A stretch of 64,000 nt of DNA from Diphasiastrum complanatum. Its lineage: Eukaryota > Streptophyta > Lycopodiopsida > Lycopodiales > Lycopodiaceae. Below, one piece after another: positions 21,426 to 33,190 of this stretch (position 1 is the stretch's first letter; each line of letters begins with the position of its first letter). The position numbers and the translations under genes are program-made. The notes below the pieces were generated by a model. It was not told where the DNA came from. It saw only the letters and a list, made by a program, of their open reading frames with translations, and ran no database searches. The DNA is taken from the NCBI GenBank assembly GCA_029204225.1, contig CM055115.1:9231466-9295465 (forward strand), written 5' to 3'.

Positions 21426-22050
21426 AACTTCCTTGAGAAGTTCAATTTGTCACATTCATCTTGATCACATGAACAGCTTTTTTGGTCTTCAAATTGAGAA
21501 TAGTGTTATGCTCAAAGAAAGTCGATCAAGACATTCACCAGACTTTCAGAATGAGGACTATACAGCACCAATATTCCATGGCTTCAAATTGAGTGGCTAT
21601 TTTAAGAACCCGATATGCGAACCATTTCAGTTTGATTTGGGAGCTTTAGTGAATGATTTTATTTTTGACAACAATCTAATGGAGTATGAGGTATTCAACA
21701 TGGATACTACTAGCAATGAAGAGATTTCATTATTGCATAGAAATCCAACTCATATCATTACTCGGATTCTTGTTCAATGCCTCATGGATCCATTTCACAA
21801 GAGCTTAAAGTGGCTTCTATTGGAGACTCTTATTCCTATGGATTCTCTTCAACTCAATGGCCAATATCTAATTCACGTGCATATTCAGAATGTATTAACA
21901 AGAATAATGATTGGGAATATGTTACAACTCCCTAGGATCATTGACTGCCTTAAAGGTTCTACAGACCCCATACAAGTGACGATGCACCGTAACTGCCCAT
22001 CCGTAGGGTCACAACCGACCCACCCCCATGCACTGGAGCAATCGACATAA
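21415..22050 (+). CDS. Unidentified 211-codon ORF ending inside an LTR
   Basis: I do not recognise this protein. The frame is open from antisense of the gag fragment, through about 460 bases of unassigned sequence (FKLSGYFKNPICEPFQFDLG, residues 61-80), and its last 53 codons lie antisense in a chromovirus LTR that starts at 21891. The same frame is open in the right arm (33666-33031, minus), and a shorter piece is open at 24155-24496 and 30892-30551. No membrane segment is seen. Its preservation may only reflect recent duplication; a chance ORF is the likeliest reading. Confidence 0.3.
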   Translation: MHLPTSLRSSICHIHLDHMNSFFGLQIENSVMLKESRSRHSPDFQNEDYTAPIFHGFKLSGYFKNPICEPFQFDLGALVNDFIFDNNLMEYEVFNMDTTSNEEISLLHRNPTHIITRILVQCLMDPFHKSLKWLLLETLIPMDSLQLNGQYLIHVHIQNVLTRIMIGNMLQLPRIIDCLKGSTDPIQVTMHRNCPSVGSQPTHPHALEQST

Positions 22051-22325
22051 TCATGCCCGGTCAAGCCTCCTACGATAACTGGCATCCCATACCCACTCTA
22101 CTCTCCCTAGCACACATCTCCTAGCCTAAAGATGCATCCCGGCTCATGCACGTGCTCTCCATCCACGAACTCCTGGGTAGATTGAGTGAATGGAAAGAGA
22201 GAAACCCCACCACTATATAGGCATAGCACAGTGGGTCCCTTCAAGCACGGTCTTGTCGGCGACACGTGACCACCTAGGATGCGTGGCACCCAAACATGTT
22301 GAAAACTCCAGTCTTGCATCATGCT
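21891..22325 (-). mobile_element. Chromovirus LTR, truncated (left, copy 1)
   Basis: It matches the complete LTR 30271-30710 but lacks the first 50 or so bases (TGTTATATACC and following). A TATA (ctatatag, minus strand) lies near 22217. The 3' end (TTGTTAATACA on minus) joins the same unassigned sequence as in copy 2. It mirrors 33190-32745. Confidence 0.75.
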
Positions 22326-23330
22326 CCTTTAGTGAATTCATTAAATTGAGTTTATCACTCATAATTGGTCACAATGTTTTCACTAAGTCTAAATTACTTT
22401 GTGGTGATAGATAAGTTAAAATTGACAGGAGGAACCGCAATGAAATTGCGGACAGGTTTATTGTATTGTCATTCTTTTTACTTTTGGAGTTGGGAACTCC
22501 CAGATTGAAAGTTAAAATTTGAATTTTTTTCTTTGTTGTTGAATTTCAATTTGGTAAAAATTTGAAAGTTACTTGTCTAATAGTTTTCTAATTGATGTTG
22601 AAGGCTAGAATTCTATCATTCAAAGAAATGTTTGTGCAAGATACTCGTTAAATTTGATTAAAATCATCCAACAATATGAAATGATCAGATTGAATGAGTG
22701 GGAATGGTATTCTTTATCTAGACAGTAAATCTGACAGGATATGGTCCAAGAATTATTGAAATTCTATTGGTGGGATTTCCATTCATGTAATTTTATATTC
22801 TGTGTTTGGATAGGTTTTATCAATATTAACGGAGTAATGCCAAACCAGTCAATAAAAAGGAAAAACAGTCCAATTTGATTGGAAAATTTGTCGTAATAGA
22901 AATTACATAACTGATTTCATTTCCAGTAAAATCCTATTGTGAATTATATTCAAAAGATCAGACTAGTACGGTTTCACATACTAGTAAATGATTTTTGATA
23001 TAACAAAAATTGTTTTGGACTTTTTCCTATTGTAACTGATTTTTAAACATTTACTACTGTCATTACGTCTTTTTGGTACCTTAGCTGAAATAGATTTCCA
23101 GAGAACTGAAAATTCTAAGGAAGGAAGAAGAGTGGACATCAGATGGTAGTAAGTAGTATCAAAAAATGTATTTTGCAGTTAGCATTTTGGTAATCCCTAT
23201 AAATAATTGCTTAATACTGGTTATTGATGTCCTGGTTTGAATTCATTCAGTTGAACTCGTAACTGATATCTTTGTGACCATTGAGTTATCCGCAGTTTTG
23301 GATGTCAATTGTGAGGTTAATAAATGAAAG
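22326..23330. repeat. AT-rich dispersed segment, left copy
   Basis: About 1 kb of AT-rich sequence without coding potential. It mirrors 32745-31735, and about 640 bases of it recur, more diverged, at 26790-27430 in the centre. Identity is unresolved; it may be a non-coding part of another element. Confidence 0.65.
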
Positions 23331-23570
23331 ACTTCACATGATATCGCTTTAGAATATTTGAGAGAAAAGGATCCGGCCTTTGAAAATTGCAGCCAAATTT
23401 CAAAATAGATCATTACTTAAGGTTTCTTGTAACGTCCAATGATAAGATGTTGAATGTCCAAAAATACTCATAGAAAAGTTGAATAGAGCTACTAGTTGAT
23501 TTCTATTATCCATTACTATGGATGGTATACACAAAATAGGAAGATAAATATAGTGAATACTTTGAAGGTT
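23331..23570. repeat. Dispersed 240-base segment
   Basis: It mirrors 31735-31490 and recurs as a third copy at 48210-48477 outside the arms, in the right-arm orientation. It contains ggatccggccttt-type sequence and no ORF of note. Confidence 0.65.
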
Positions 23571-24064
23571 TGGAAAGTTTGGTGTGCATCGTACGTGATC
23601 TTTTTGATGACATAGTTGTGGGTAGGACAAAACTCATTTCTGCAGTAAGCAAATTTTGTTGAGTGATTCTTCACTAGTTGCACCTCTAGAATGACTATCG
23701 CAAGATTCTTTACTAGCTGGATATTGAGGAGTAACATGGCATCAAATTAACTGAAAAAATAGAACATCTTTTATCGTTGTTTATATTCTTGAAAGGCAAG
23801 ATAATTGATGTCTACAATTTACTTGGTAGAGGAAATAGTAATTGTGATTACTCTATCTCAATTGCTCGTGGCCTTTACTATGGCTCCCTCGTAGTATTAC
23901 CATTGCGTCAGTATTTTGCTTAGAATATATCTGAACAGGCACAAAGTTTTACAAGCCAAAAAGATAAGTTAATTCGTTAAGTGTCTTTCAATCAAAAAGA
24001 GCATGAACAATATAATTTATTAATTACAAAAAAGAATTTAATTTCATCACTACGAGCTAAAGGC
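23571..24064 (+). pseudogene. Duplicated 3' end of the BYPASS1-like gene
   Basis: The last 30 or so codons of the BYPASS1-like gene are repeated with the reading frame and stop kept (DLFDDIVVGRTKLISAV), plus about 400 bases of its 3' flank. There is no start or promoter. It mirrors 31480-30990. So each arm holds one full-length copy and one 3' fragment. Confidence 0.8.
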
Positions 24065-24336
24065 ATCGATATGCGAACCATTTCAGTTTGATTTGGGAGC
24101 TTCAGTGAATGATTTTATTTTTGACAACAATCTAATGGAAATGAGGTATTCAACATGGATACTACTAGCAATGAAGAGATTTCATTATGCCATAGAAATC
24201 CAACTCATACCAATCTTGTTCAATGCCTCATGGATCCATTTCACAAGAGCTTAAAGTGGCTTCTACTCGCAACTCTTATTCCTATGGATTCTCTTCAACT
24301 CAATGGCCAATGTCTAATTCACGTGCATATTCATAA

Positions 24337-24787
24337 TGTATTAACAAGAATAATGATTGGGAATATGTTACAACTCCCTAGGATCATCGACTGCCTTAAA
24401 GGTTCCACACACCCCATACCAGTGACGATGCACCGTAACTGCCCATCTATAGGGTCACAACCGACCCAACCCCATGCATTGGAGCAATCGACATAATCAT
24501 GTCCAGTCAAGCCTCCTACGATAATTGGCATCCCATACCACCAGTCATCGCACTCGGCTCTCCCTGGCACACATCTCCTAGCCTAAAGATACATCCTGGC
24601 TCATGCACGAGAAACCCCACCACTATATAGGCATAGCACAGTGGGTCCCTTCAAGCACAGTTTTGCTGGCGACATGTGACCACCTAGGATGGTGATGCGT
24701 GGCACCGAAACATGTTGAAAACTCCAGTCTTGCATCATGCTCCTTGCGAGGCCGTCACTGAGGGGCGTACCGTTATGGTATATAACA
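24337..24787 (-). mobile_element. Chromovirus 3' LTR (left, copy 2)
   Basis: A complete 451-base LTR on minus: it starts TGTTATATACC at 24787 and ends TTAATACA at 24337. A polypurine tract (plus-strand complement ttcccctccaccc, 24788-24800) lies directly upstream, followed by the gypsy pol end. It mirrors 30710-30271. Confidence 0.85.
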
Positions 24788-24800
24788 TTCCCCTCCACCC

Positions 24801-25479
24801 ATAAAAGCTTCCTTCTTTGGAAAAAAACTAGGGAATCTAAATCTTAAATCATCCTCCTTCTCCCAGGTGTCCTCATCATTTAACTTATCTTTCCAACAAA
24901 TCAGATGTTCAAAAATCAAACAATTTCTCAGTTGATGTCGTCAAGTATCCACGATCCTTTCCGATTCATGTGGTACAAAAGCAGTCAAATCCTCCAATAG
25001 AATTAGATCATCTGTGGTATCTAGTCATCTTTCTCACCAAGTTGTTCCTTTAAATGACTAACATGGAATATAGGATGAACCTTAGTTCCAACAAGGAGTT
25101 CTAGTCTATAAGCAGCCCTACCAATCTTGTTAAGAACTTTGAAAAGACCGCTAAAATGTGAAGATAACTTCGGACATTTCCCCGTTCGAAGTGTCTTAGA
25201 GTCCTTGGGGATTCTAAGGTACACCCAATCACCGATCTCAAACTCTCGAGGAACGCGACTTCGGTTGGCATAGAACTGGCTCTATCTTGAGCCGATCTAA
25301 TGCTTTCCCTAGCCACCTGCAACATTTCCTACATATCATGCAAGAAATCTGCTGCAGCTTAAACCTTGAGACCTTTGAGTCCAATGGAGATAGGAGAACG
25401 AGGCTAAAAGCCGTACAAGAGCATAAAAGAACTAAAACCAGTGGCAGAATACTTCATACTATTGTATGCGAACTCAACC
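24801..25479 (-). pseudogene. Ty3/gypsy chromovirus pol 3' end (left)
   Basis: The minus strand carries the integrase C-terminal region (KVHPIFHVSHLKEQLG near 25040) and a chromodomain-like end with TWEKEDDL near 24860, with stops and shifts. The copy is cut at 25479, which is the inner edge of the left palindrome arm. The right copy (29578-30257) continues outward into the integrase core. Confidence 0.85.
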
Positions 25480-25625
25480 ATGCTAACACATGAATCTTTG
25501 CCGAAGAGCTTCTGGGCTGAAGCTATCTCCACTACAGCTTACGTCCAAAACATATGTTTGACTAAGGCCCTCATAGGCAAAACACCACATGAGGTCTGGA
25601 CAGGTTATAAGGCTTCAATGAAGTG
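25480..25625 (+). pseudogene. Copia family A integrase scrap
   Basis: About 145 bases encode SLPKSFWAEAISTTAYVQN and KTPHEVWTGYKASMK. The residues match the 59.1-59.5 kb copy (AEAIS, GYKAS) and not the palindrome copies (VEALP, GSKAS). It is fused directly to the left arm edge, so the filler came from a different copia A copy. Confidence 0.8.
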
Positions 25626-26740
25626 TGACTCTTTTATAAGCGATCCAAATCATATGTGTCAAATGATTCTCACGACTATGAATATATTCTTTCATAGAAA
25701 GCTTGAAAGTAGTGTCATTACTGCATTTTGATCATCTATGACATATCCGACAGTGCCCATTTGCTTCAGCAGGTTCTTGGACTGGTTGATGTGACTCTGT
25801 AGGGAATCTCCGTTGGTCATCTTGAGCGAGAAAATCTTCTTCCTGAGATGTAGCTTGGAAGCTATGTCGCACGCATTATACAGAGTGCTCAAGATGTCCC
25901 AGACTTCCTTGGAAGTCTGAGCTTTAGACACATGGCCGATTTGAGTGTCTGATATATTGAGGATGATCAGCGCAAAGACTTTGCCATCTTTCAGCTTCCA
26001 TCAGGAAATTGTAGCATCGTCAGCTTCGCGTCTTATCTCCGCACCTATAACAACGTCATACATTTCGTTAGCCATTAGCATAGTTCTCATCTTAAATTTA
26101 TATGGATGGTAATTGGCTCCATCATGCTTGTCCATTATAGGACTGGCTTTCCCTTGGGAATCCATGTGGATATTAGTCTAAGTGATAGTAGTAATTATCA
26201 GTGACTTGAGAATGAAAATAGACTAACTCACTAACTTCACTTCATTCCATTTCAAAGAAATATGCGAGAAAAAATGCTCTTTATATAGCTTCGTGTTCTA
26301 AATATGAAATAACCCTCTTAAGTTCCATAACCGCTTTTGACAAGGATCGGAATAACATATGGACTCTAGGTCAAAATAAAGTTTGACCATGGATCGATTT
26401 GATCTTCGACCTGGTATCAGAATGCACTTATTCTATTTCAAGCTCAATCTTTTTAAAACAACAAATAAACTATCACAAGAAATAACTATTTTGCATTATG
26501 TAGATCTAAATAAGAGACAACTAGATCATGCCATGTTATCACATGTCTTCATCCTCAGATTGAGCAGGTCCTCCAAATGTACATGAATTGTTGTAATGTG
26601 CTCCTTCCAAAAATCTATTGAACTTTTCATATGAAAATTTGGGGCTACACAACATCGTTGTTGTAATCTATACAAAAATTTGCTATCGGTGTTGGAAAAA
26701 AAATGACCGGCATCGATCATTAATTGTTTTTTTAAAGATC
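25626..26740 (-). pseudogene. Copia family A gag, LTR and segment Z
   Basis: After a 65-base filler (25630-25695, also at 48152-48216), the minus strand carries a gag C-part (open 25931-25692, TSKEVWDILSTLYNA), the gag start near 26135, a family A LTR (about 26165-26360) and part of segment Z (26400-26740). It has the same order and strand as 47005-48140 but lies in the palindrome centre, making this a separate copy. Confidence 0.78.
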
Positions 26741-26789
26741 ATTGATGAACAACCACTTCATCCCTCCTTTTAAGGAAATTATCAATTTC

Positions 26790-27430
26790 AATAAAAGTTA
26801 ACTGTATGTGAAACTATAAGAGTCTGATCTTTTGAATATAATTCACCATAGGATTTTACTAGAGATTAAATCAGCTATGTAATTTCTATTACTACAAATT
26901 TTCCAATAAAATTGGACTGTTTTTCCTTTTTATTGACTGGTTTGGCATTACTCCGTTAATATTGATAAATCCTATCCAAACACATAATATAAAATTACAT
27001 GACTGGAAATCCCACCAATAGGATTTCAGTAATTCTTGAACCATATCCTGTCAGAATTACTGGCTAGATAAAGAATACTATTCCCACTCATTCAATCTGG
27101 TCATTTCATATTGTTTGACGATTTTAATCAAATTTAACGAGTATCTTGCATAAACATTCCTTTGACTGATTTCTAGTGAGCAACATCGATTAGAAAACTA
27201 TCAGACAAGTAACTGATTTCAAATTTTTACCAATTTTAAATTCAACAAAAAAGAAAAAAATTCAAATTTTAACTTTCAATCTGGGAGTTCCCAACTCCAA
27301 AAGGCAAAAGAATGACAATACAGTAAAACCTGTCGGCAATTTCATTGTGGTTCCTCTTGTCAATTTTAACTTATCTATCACCACAAAATAATTTAGACTT
27401 AGTGATAAACTCAGTTTATCAATTCACTAA
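26790..27430. repeat. AT-rich dispersed segment, central copy
   Basis: This is a third copy of the AT-rich segment, in the same orientation as right-arm 32095-32745. It has more substitutions and small indels than the two arm copies show to each other, so it separated earlier. Confidence 0.75.
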
Positions 27431-27540
27431 TCTAAACTGATTCCATAGATGATAAAAAAATGACCGAAATTTTTATTTCTTCGGAAAACTCAAATTTTTT
27501 CGGAAAAATTCGAAACACTGTCCGATTTCTAATGTTACTA

Positions 27541-27925
27541 ACCCAATGTCAAACTGGCATGAAAGCACACTACATCAGTTACAAACGTCATTACGGAATG
27601 TTTTTACGTAAACTTCAGTTTTACGAAATTTGTCATCCATTAACACTGATTTGTGACCCAACTGTCAGAGCACATGCGTATGACCACTCAAATCAATTGT
27701 AAATCTCTCATGCATGTCATAATCACTCTGAGAATCAACATGAAACTAATCCATGCAAGCACAATACTACAAATTAGGGAAATGACTCGCATGCAATCAG
27801 AACAATTTCAAATTTTGCCAATTTTACTCACAAAACTACAAAACTTCAGATGATCATAACTTTGGCTATAGGACACCAAATTGGGTGCTGTAAAGCTTAT
27901 TACAGAGGGAGAATAAGTGGATAAG
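27541..27925. repeat. Inverted copy of 549-940
   Basis: See 549-940. The two copies are in opposite orientation. No coding potential is seen here. Confidence 0.7.
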
Positions 27926-28735
27926 ATGCTTGCCACATTAGCCTGCCACCTAGGCTTCACACGTGCGAGATCAGAGTGTCAAAAAATTTGTAATAGGGCT
28001 CTGTTCCACAAGACAATATCATGCAAAAAGGTGCAAACACCCATTCTAGCCCAAAATTGATGCTACCAAAAAACTTAAACAATCAATTAGACTTCCATGA
28101 AGCATTCATACTGATCCTAAGATGCAGTATAGGTTGAGAACAAAGTTTTCTTGATTTGTAGAAGTCAAAATAGCTTCAAACTTGATGGAGTTGGTGCATA
28201 AGCCACCGGCTATCAATTTACAGGTCCGATAGCTTGATGGGAAGGTAAAAAAAAATGCTAATCATGCTGTAAATAATTCCAGAATGATCTCCTTATGGAT
28301 TTGGAGAGATGTATCCCCCAAAAATCACCAAAAAATGGTCATTTTTGAACTTCTTTTACTTCCTACAAGTTCAATTGCTGGAATTCCTGGTTCTAACTTC
28401 AGGGAAAGCTTCAAAAGACTTTGGTATACCTATTTACAAGATCTACATGGTGTTTTATAGCCACCTACTATCCAACTTTATGAAAAACAAGCAAAAATGA
28501 TGATTTTTCGCTATTTTCCGGTTTTTTCATCACAATGAAGTGGAAATTCATGACATACAACTCTTTCTCTAACACATGCAAACCAATTTATAGAATTACA
28601 ACCATCTAATTGGTCTGATCTTGCTGGATTATGGTTCGTCCTATCTATTTTGTGCCAAAAAACATGAAAAACCAAACAATTTTGACCAAAACATAGCCTA
28701 GAATCCTTAATCATTGGAAAGAACCAGCATGCATC
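27926..28735. other. Unassigned AT-rich central sequence
   Basis: I see no ORF above 67 codons, no repeat partner in the window and no LTR motif. It may be decayed gypsy pol, because recognisable gypsy coding starts just after it on plus. Confidence 0.4.
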
Positions 28736-30257
28736 ATTGGAAAGAGCCGGATTGGAGAAGTTAATCAGTTATGCTTTACTGAGCTCCAATCCAAGTTGTA
28801 TCTTTCTCTACGAGATCTTTGTCGGACCGATGAGTTTTTTGGTCGTATATGGCATGATGTCCTGGCAGGAAGCTCTATTTTGAGAGAAAATCTAGGAAAG
28901 CATTATTCCAAGAAATCTCATGAAGAGAAGATACTTGATAGTTATTTCATTAGAAATGGTTTGCTTTTCCATAAAGGAAAAGTTTGTGCGCCAGATATTG
29001 TGGACATTAGGGCCCAAATCCTACGCGAGTGACATGATAGCCCTAGCGCGGGACATCTTGGTATACAGAGGACACTTGAACTTGTTAAGTGAAAATTTTA
29101 CTGGCCAAAAATGAATGGTCAGGTCGAGGCATATGTTCAAAAATGTGAACAATGCCAAGTAAATAAAGCAGAAACCAGCAAGAAATGGGAAAGTACTTCC
29201 ATGGATTTTGTGGTCGGACTTCCCAAGTTAGGGAAGGATCACGATGCTATTTGGGTAGTAGTTGACAGGCTAACGAAAATGGTGCAGTTGATTCCAACAA
29301 AAACTACTGTCAAAGCTTCTGAACTTGCTCAACTCTTCATTGAAAAGGTGTTCAGTTTGTATGGTTTGCTAAATGATATCGTTAATGATCAGGATTCCAA
29401 GTTCACTGGCAATTTCCGGTAGGCGGTCTTTGAAAGACTGGAAACTACTTTATGTGTATCATTTATGGATCACCTAGAAACCGATGGTCAGACCGAATGT
29501 GTCAACTAGTCGATGGAAGATATGCTTTGCTCATATGTTTCCATGCAACAATCGAATTGGGAAAAGTATCTCCCAATGGTTGAGTTCGCATACAATAGTA
29601 TGAAGTATTTTGCCACTGGTTTTAGTTCTTTTATGCTCTTGTACGGCTTTTAGCCTCGTTCTCCTATCTCCGTTGGACTCAAAGGTCTCAAGGTTTAAGC
29701 TGCAGCAAATTTCTTGCATGATATGTAGGAAATGTTGCAGGTGGCTAGGGAAAGCATTAGATCGGCTCAAGATAGAGCCAATTCTATGCCAACCGAAGTC
29801 GCATTCCTTGAGAGTTTGAGATCGGTGATTGGGTGTACCTTAGAATCCCCAGGGACTCTAAGACACTTCGAACGGGGAAATGTCCGAAGTTATCTCCACA
29901 TTTTAGCGATCTTTTCAAAGTTCTTAACAAGATTGGTAGGGCTGCTTATAGACTAGAACTCCTTGTTGGAACTAAGGTTCATCCTATATTCCATGTTAGT
30001 CATTTAAAGGAACAACTTGGTGGGAAAGATGACCTGATACCACAGATGATCTAATTCTATTGGAGGATTTGACTGCTTTTGTACCCCATGAACCGGAAAG
30101 GATCGTGGATACTTGACGACATCAACTGAGAAATCGTTTGATTTTTGAACATCTGATTTGTTGGAAAGATAAGTTAAATGATGAGGACACCTGGGAGAAG
30201 GAGGATGATTTAAGATTTAGATTCCCTAGTTTTTTTTCCAAAGAAGGAAGCTTTTAT
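28736..30257 (+). pseudogene. Ty3/gypsy chromovirus integrase and chromodomain
   Basis: In order on plus: a region just before integrase (GLLFHKGKVCAP, about 28960); the H2C2 zinc-binding motif (GHLGIQRTLELVK ... KCEQCQVNKAE, 29055-29170); the integrase core (MDFVVGLPKLGKDHDAIWVV, 29200; DQDSKFTGNFR, 29390); VEFAYNSM at about 29580; HPIFHVSHLK at about 29985; and a chromodomain (CWKDK then TWEKEDDL, 30155-30215). Stops at 29031 and 29420 and several shifts break it. Gag, protease and RT are absent. From 29578 on it is part of the right palindrome arm. Confidence 0.88.
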
Positions 30258-30270
30258 GGGTGGGGGGGAA
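30258..30270 (+). other. Polypurine tract of chromovirus
   Basis: GGGTGGGGGGGAA lies immediately before the LTR start TGTTATATACC. It primes plus-strand DNA synthesis in such elements and fixes the LTR 5' end. Confidence 0.8.
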
Positions 30271-30710
30271 TGTTATATACCATAACGGTACGCCCCTCAG
30301 TGACGGCCTCGCAAGGAGCATGATGCAAGACTGGAGTTTTCAATATGTTTCGGTGCCACGCATCACCATCCTAGGTGGTCACATGTCGCCGGCAAAACTG
30401 TGCTTGAAGGGACCCACTGTGCTATGCCTATATAGTGGTGGGGTTTCTCGTGCATGAGCTGGGATGCATCTTTAGGCTAGGAGATGTGTGCTAGGGAGAG
30501 TAGAGTGCGTATGGGATGCCAGTTATCGTAGGAGGCTTGATCGGGCATGATTATGTCGATTGCTCCAGTGCATGGGGGTGGGTCGGTTGTGACCCTATAG
30601 ATGGGCAGTTACGGTGCATCGTCACTGGTATGGGGTGTGTGGAACCTTTAAGGCAGTCGATGATCCTAGGGAGTTGTAACATATTCCCAATCATTATTCT
30701 TGTTAATACA
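30271..30710 (+). mobile_element. Chromovirus 3' LTR (right, copy 2)
   Basis: This 440-base LTR starts TGTTATATACC and ends TTAATACA (TGT...ACA ends). A TATA (ctatatag) lies near 30429. It mirrors 24787-24337. The sequence after 30710 is the unassigned segment also found beside 33190. Confidence 0.85.
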
Positions 30711-30989
30711 TTATGAATATGCACGTGAATTAGACATTGGCCATTGAGTTGAAGAGAATCCATAGGAATAAGAGTCGCGAGTAGAGGCCACTTCAAGCTC
30801 TTGTGAAATGGATCCATGAGGCATTGAACAAGATTGGTATGAGTTGGATTTCTATGGCATAATGAAATCTCTTCATTGCTAGTAGTATCCATGTTGAATA
30901 CCTCATTTCCATTAGATTGTTGTCAAAAATAAAATCATTCACTGAAGCTCCCAAATCAAACTGAAATGGTTCGCATATCGATGCCTTTA

Positions 30990-31480
30990 GCTCGTAGTGA
31001 TGAAATTAAATTCTTTTTTGTAATTAATAAATTATACTGTTCATGCTCTTTTTGATTGAAAGACACTTAACGAATTAACTTATCTTTTTGGCTTGTAAAA
31101 CTTTGTGCCTGTTCAGATATATTCTAAGCAAAATACTGACACAATGGTAATACTACCAGGGAGCCATAGTAAAGGCCACGAGCAATTGAGATAGAGTAAT
31201 CACAATTACTATTTCCTCTACCAAGTAAATTGTAGACCTCAATTATCTTGCCTTTCAAGAATATAAACAACGATAAAAGATTTTCTATTTTTTCAGTTAA
31301 TTTGATGCCATGTTACTCCTCAATATCCAGCTAGTAAAGAATCTTGCGATAGTCATTCTAGAGGTGCAACTAGTGAAGAATCACTCAACAAAATTTCCTT
31401 ACTGCAGAAATGAGTTTTGTCCTTCCCACAACTATGTCATCAAAAAGATCACGTACGATGCACACCAAACTTTCCAAACC
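30990..31480 (-). pseudogene. 3' fragment of BYPASS1-like gene (right)
   Basis: It mirrors 24064-23571: the last codons of the gene in frame plus 3' flank. It lies about 3.4 kb inside the broken full-length right copy. Confidence 0.75.
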
Positions 31481-31489
31481 TTCAAAGTA

Positions 31490-32744
31490 TTCACTGTATT
31501 TATCTTCCTATTTTGTGTATACCATCCATAGTAATGGATAATAGAAATCAACTAGTAGCTCTATTCAACTTTTCTATGAGTATTTTTGGACATTCAACAT
31601 CTTATCATTGGATGTTACAAGAAACCTTAAGTAATGATCTGTTTTGAAGGTTTGGCTGCAATTATTTTCAAAGGCCGGATCCTTTTCTCTCAAATATTCT
31701 AAAGCGATATCATGTGAAGTCTTTCATTTATTACCACATATTAGATTCCACTTTTAACCTCACAATTGACATCCAAAACTGCGGATAACTCAATGGTCAC
31801 AAAGATATCAGTTACGAGTTCAACTGAATGAATTCAAACCAGGACATCAATAACCAGTATTAAGCAATTATTTATAGGGATTACCAAAATCCTAACTGCA
31901 AAATACATTTCCTGATACTACTTACTACCATCTGATGTCCACTCTTCTTCCTTCCTTAGAATTTTCAGTTCTCTGGAAATCTATTTCAGCTAAGGTACCA
32001 AAAAGATGTAATGACAGTAGTAAATGTTTAAAAATCAGTTACAATAGGAAAAAGTCCAAAACAATTTATGTTATATCAAAAATCATTTACTAGTATGTGA
32101 AACCGTACTAGTCTGATCTTTTGAATATAATTCACCATAGGATTTTACTGGAAATGAAATCAGTTATGTAATTTCTATTACGACAAATTTTCCAATCAAA
32201 TTGGACTGTTTTTCCTTTTTATTGACTGGTTTGGCATTACTCCGTTAATATTGATAAAACCTATCCAAACACAGAATATAAAATTACATGAATGGAAATC
32301 CCACCAATAGAATTTCAATAATTCTTGAATCATATGCTGTCAGATTTACTGTCTAGATAAAGAATACCATTCCCACTCATTCCATCTGATCATTTCATAT
32401 TGTTTGATGATTTTAATAAAATTTAACGAGTATCTTGCACAAACATTTCTTTGACTGATAGAATTCTAGCGATCAACATCAATTAGAAAACTATTAGACA
32501 AGTAACTTTCAAATTTTTACCAAATTCAAATTCAACAACAAAGAAAAAAAATTCAAATTTTAACTTTCAATCTGGGAGTTCCCAACTCCAAAAGTAAAAA
32601 GAATGACAATACAATAAACCTGTCCGCAATTTCATTGCGGTTCCTCCTGTCAATTTTAACTTATCTATCACCACAAAGTAATTTAGACTTAGTGAAAACA
32701 CTGTGACCAATTCTGAGTGATAAACTCAATTTAATGAATTCACT
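31490..32744. repeat. AT-rich and 240-base segments, right arm
   Basis: It mirrors 23570-22326. 31490-31735 recurs directly at 48210-48477, and 32095-32744 recurs directly at 26790-27430. No coding potential is supported; the 73-76 codon frames at 31310-31647 are carried along by the duplication. Confidence 0.65.
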
Positions 32745-33190
32745 AAAGGAGCATGATGCAAGACTGGAGTTTTCAACATGTTTGGGTGCCACGCATCACC
32801 ATCCTAGGTGGTCACGTGTCGCCGACAAGACCGTGCTTGAAGGGACCCACTGTGCTATACCTATATAGTGGTGGGGTTTCTCTCTTTCCATTCACTCAAT
32901 CTACCCAGGAGTTCGTGGATGGAGAGCACGTGCATGACCCGGGATGCATCTTTAGGCTTGGAGATGTGTGCTAGGGAGCGTAGAGTGCGTATGGGATGCC
33001 AATTATCGTAGGAGGCTTGACCGGGCATGATTATGTCGATTGCTCCAGTGCATGGGGGTGGGTCGGTTGTGACCCTACGGATGGGCAGTTACGGTGCATC
33101 GTCACTTGTATGGGGTCTACGGAACCTTTAAGGCAGTCAATGATCCTAGGGAGTTGTAACATATTCCCAATCATTATTCTTGTTAATACA
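32745..33190 (+). mobile_element. Chromovirus LTR, truncated (right, copy 1)
   Basis: It mirrors 22325-21891. The first 50 or so LTR bases are missing; the 3' end TTAATACA is at 33190. Confidence 0.75.

Noticed and set aside
26403-26420. PBS at tggtatcagaatgc
   Set aside because: It matches only the first ten bases of the initiator tRNA site, there is no LTR end before it, and the other copies of the segment read tggtatcgga or tggtatcaaa.
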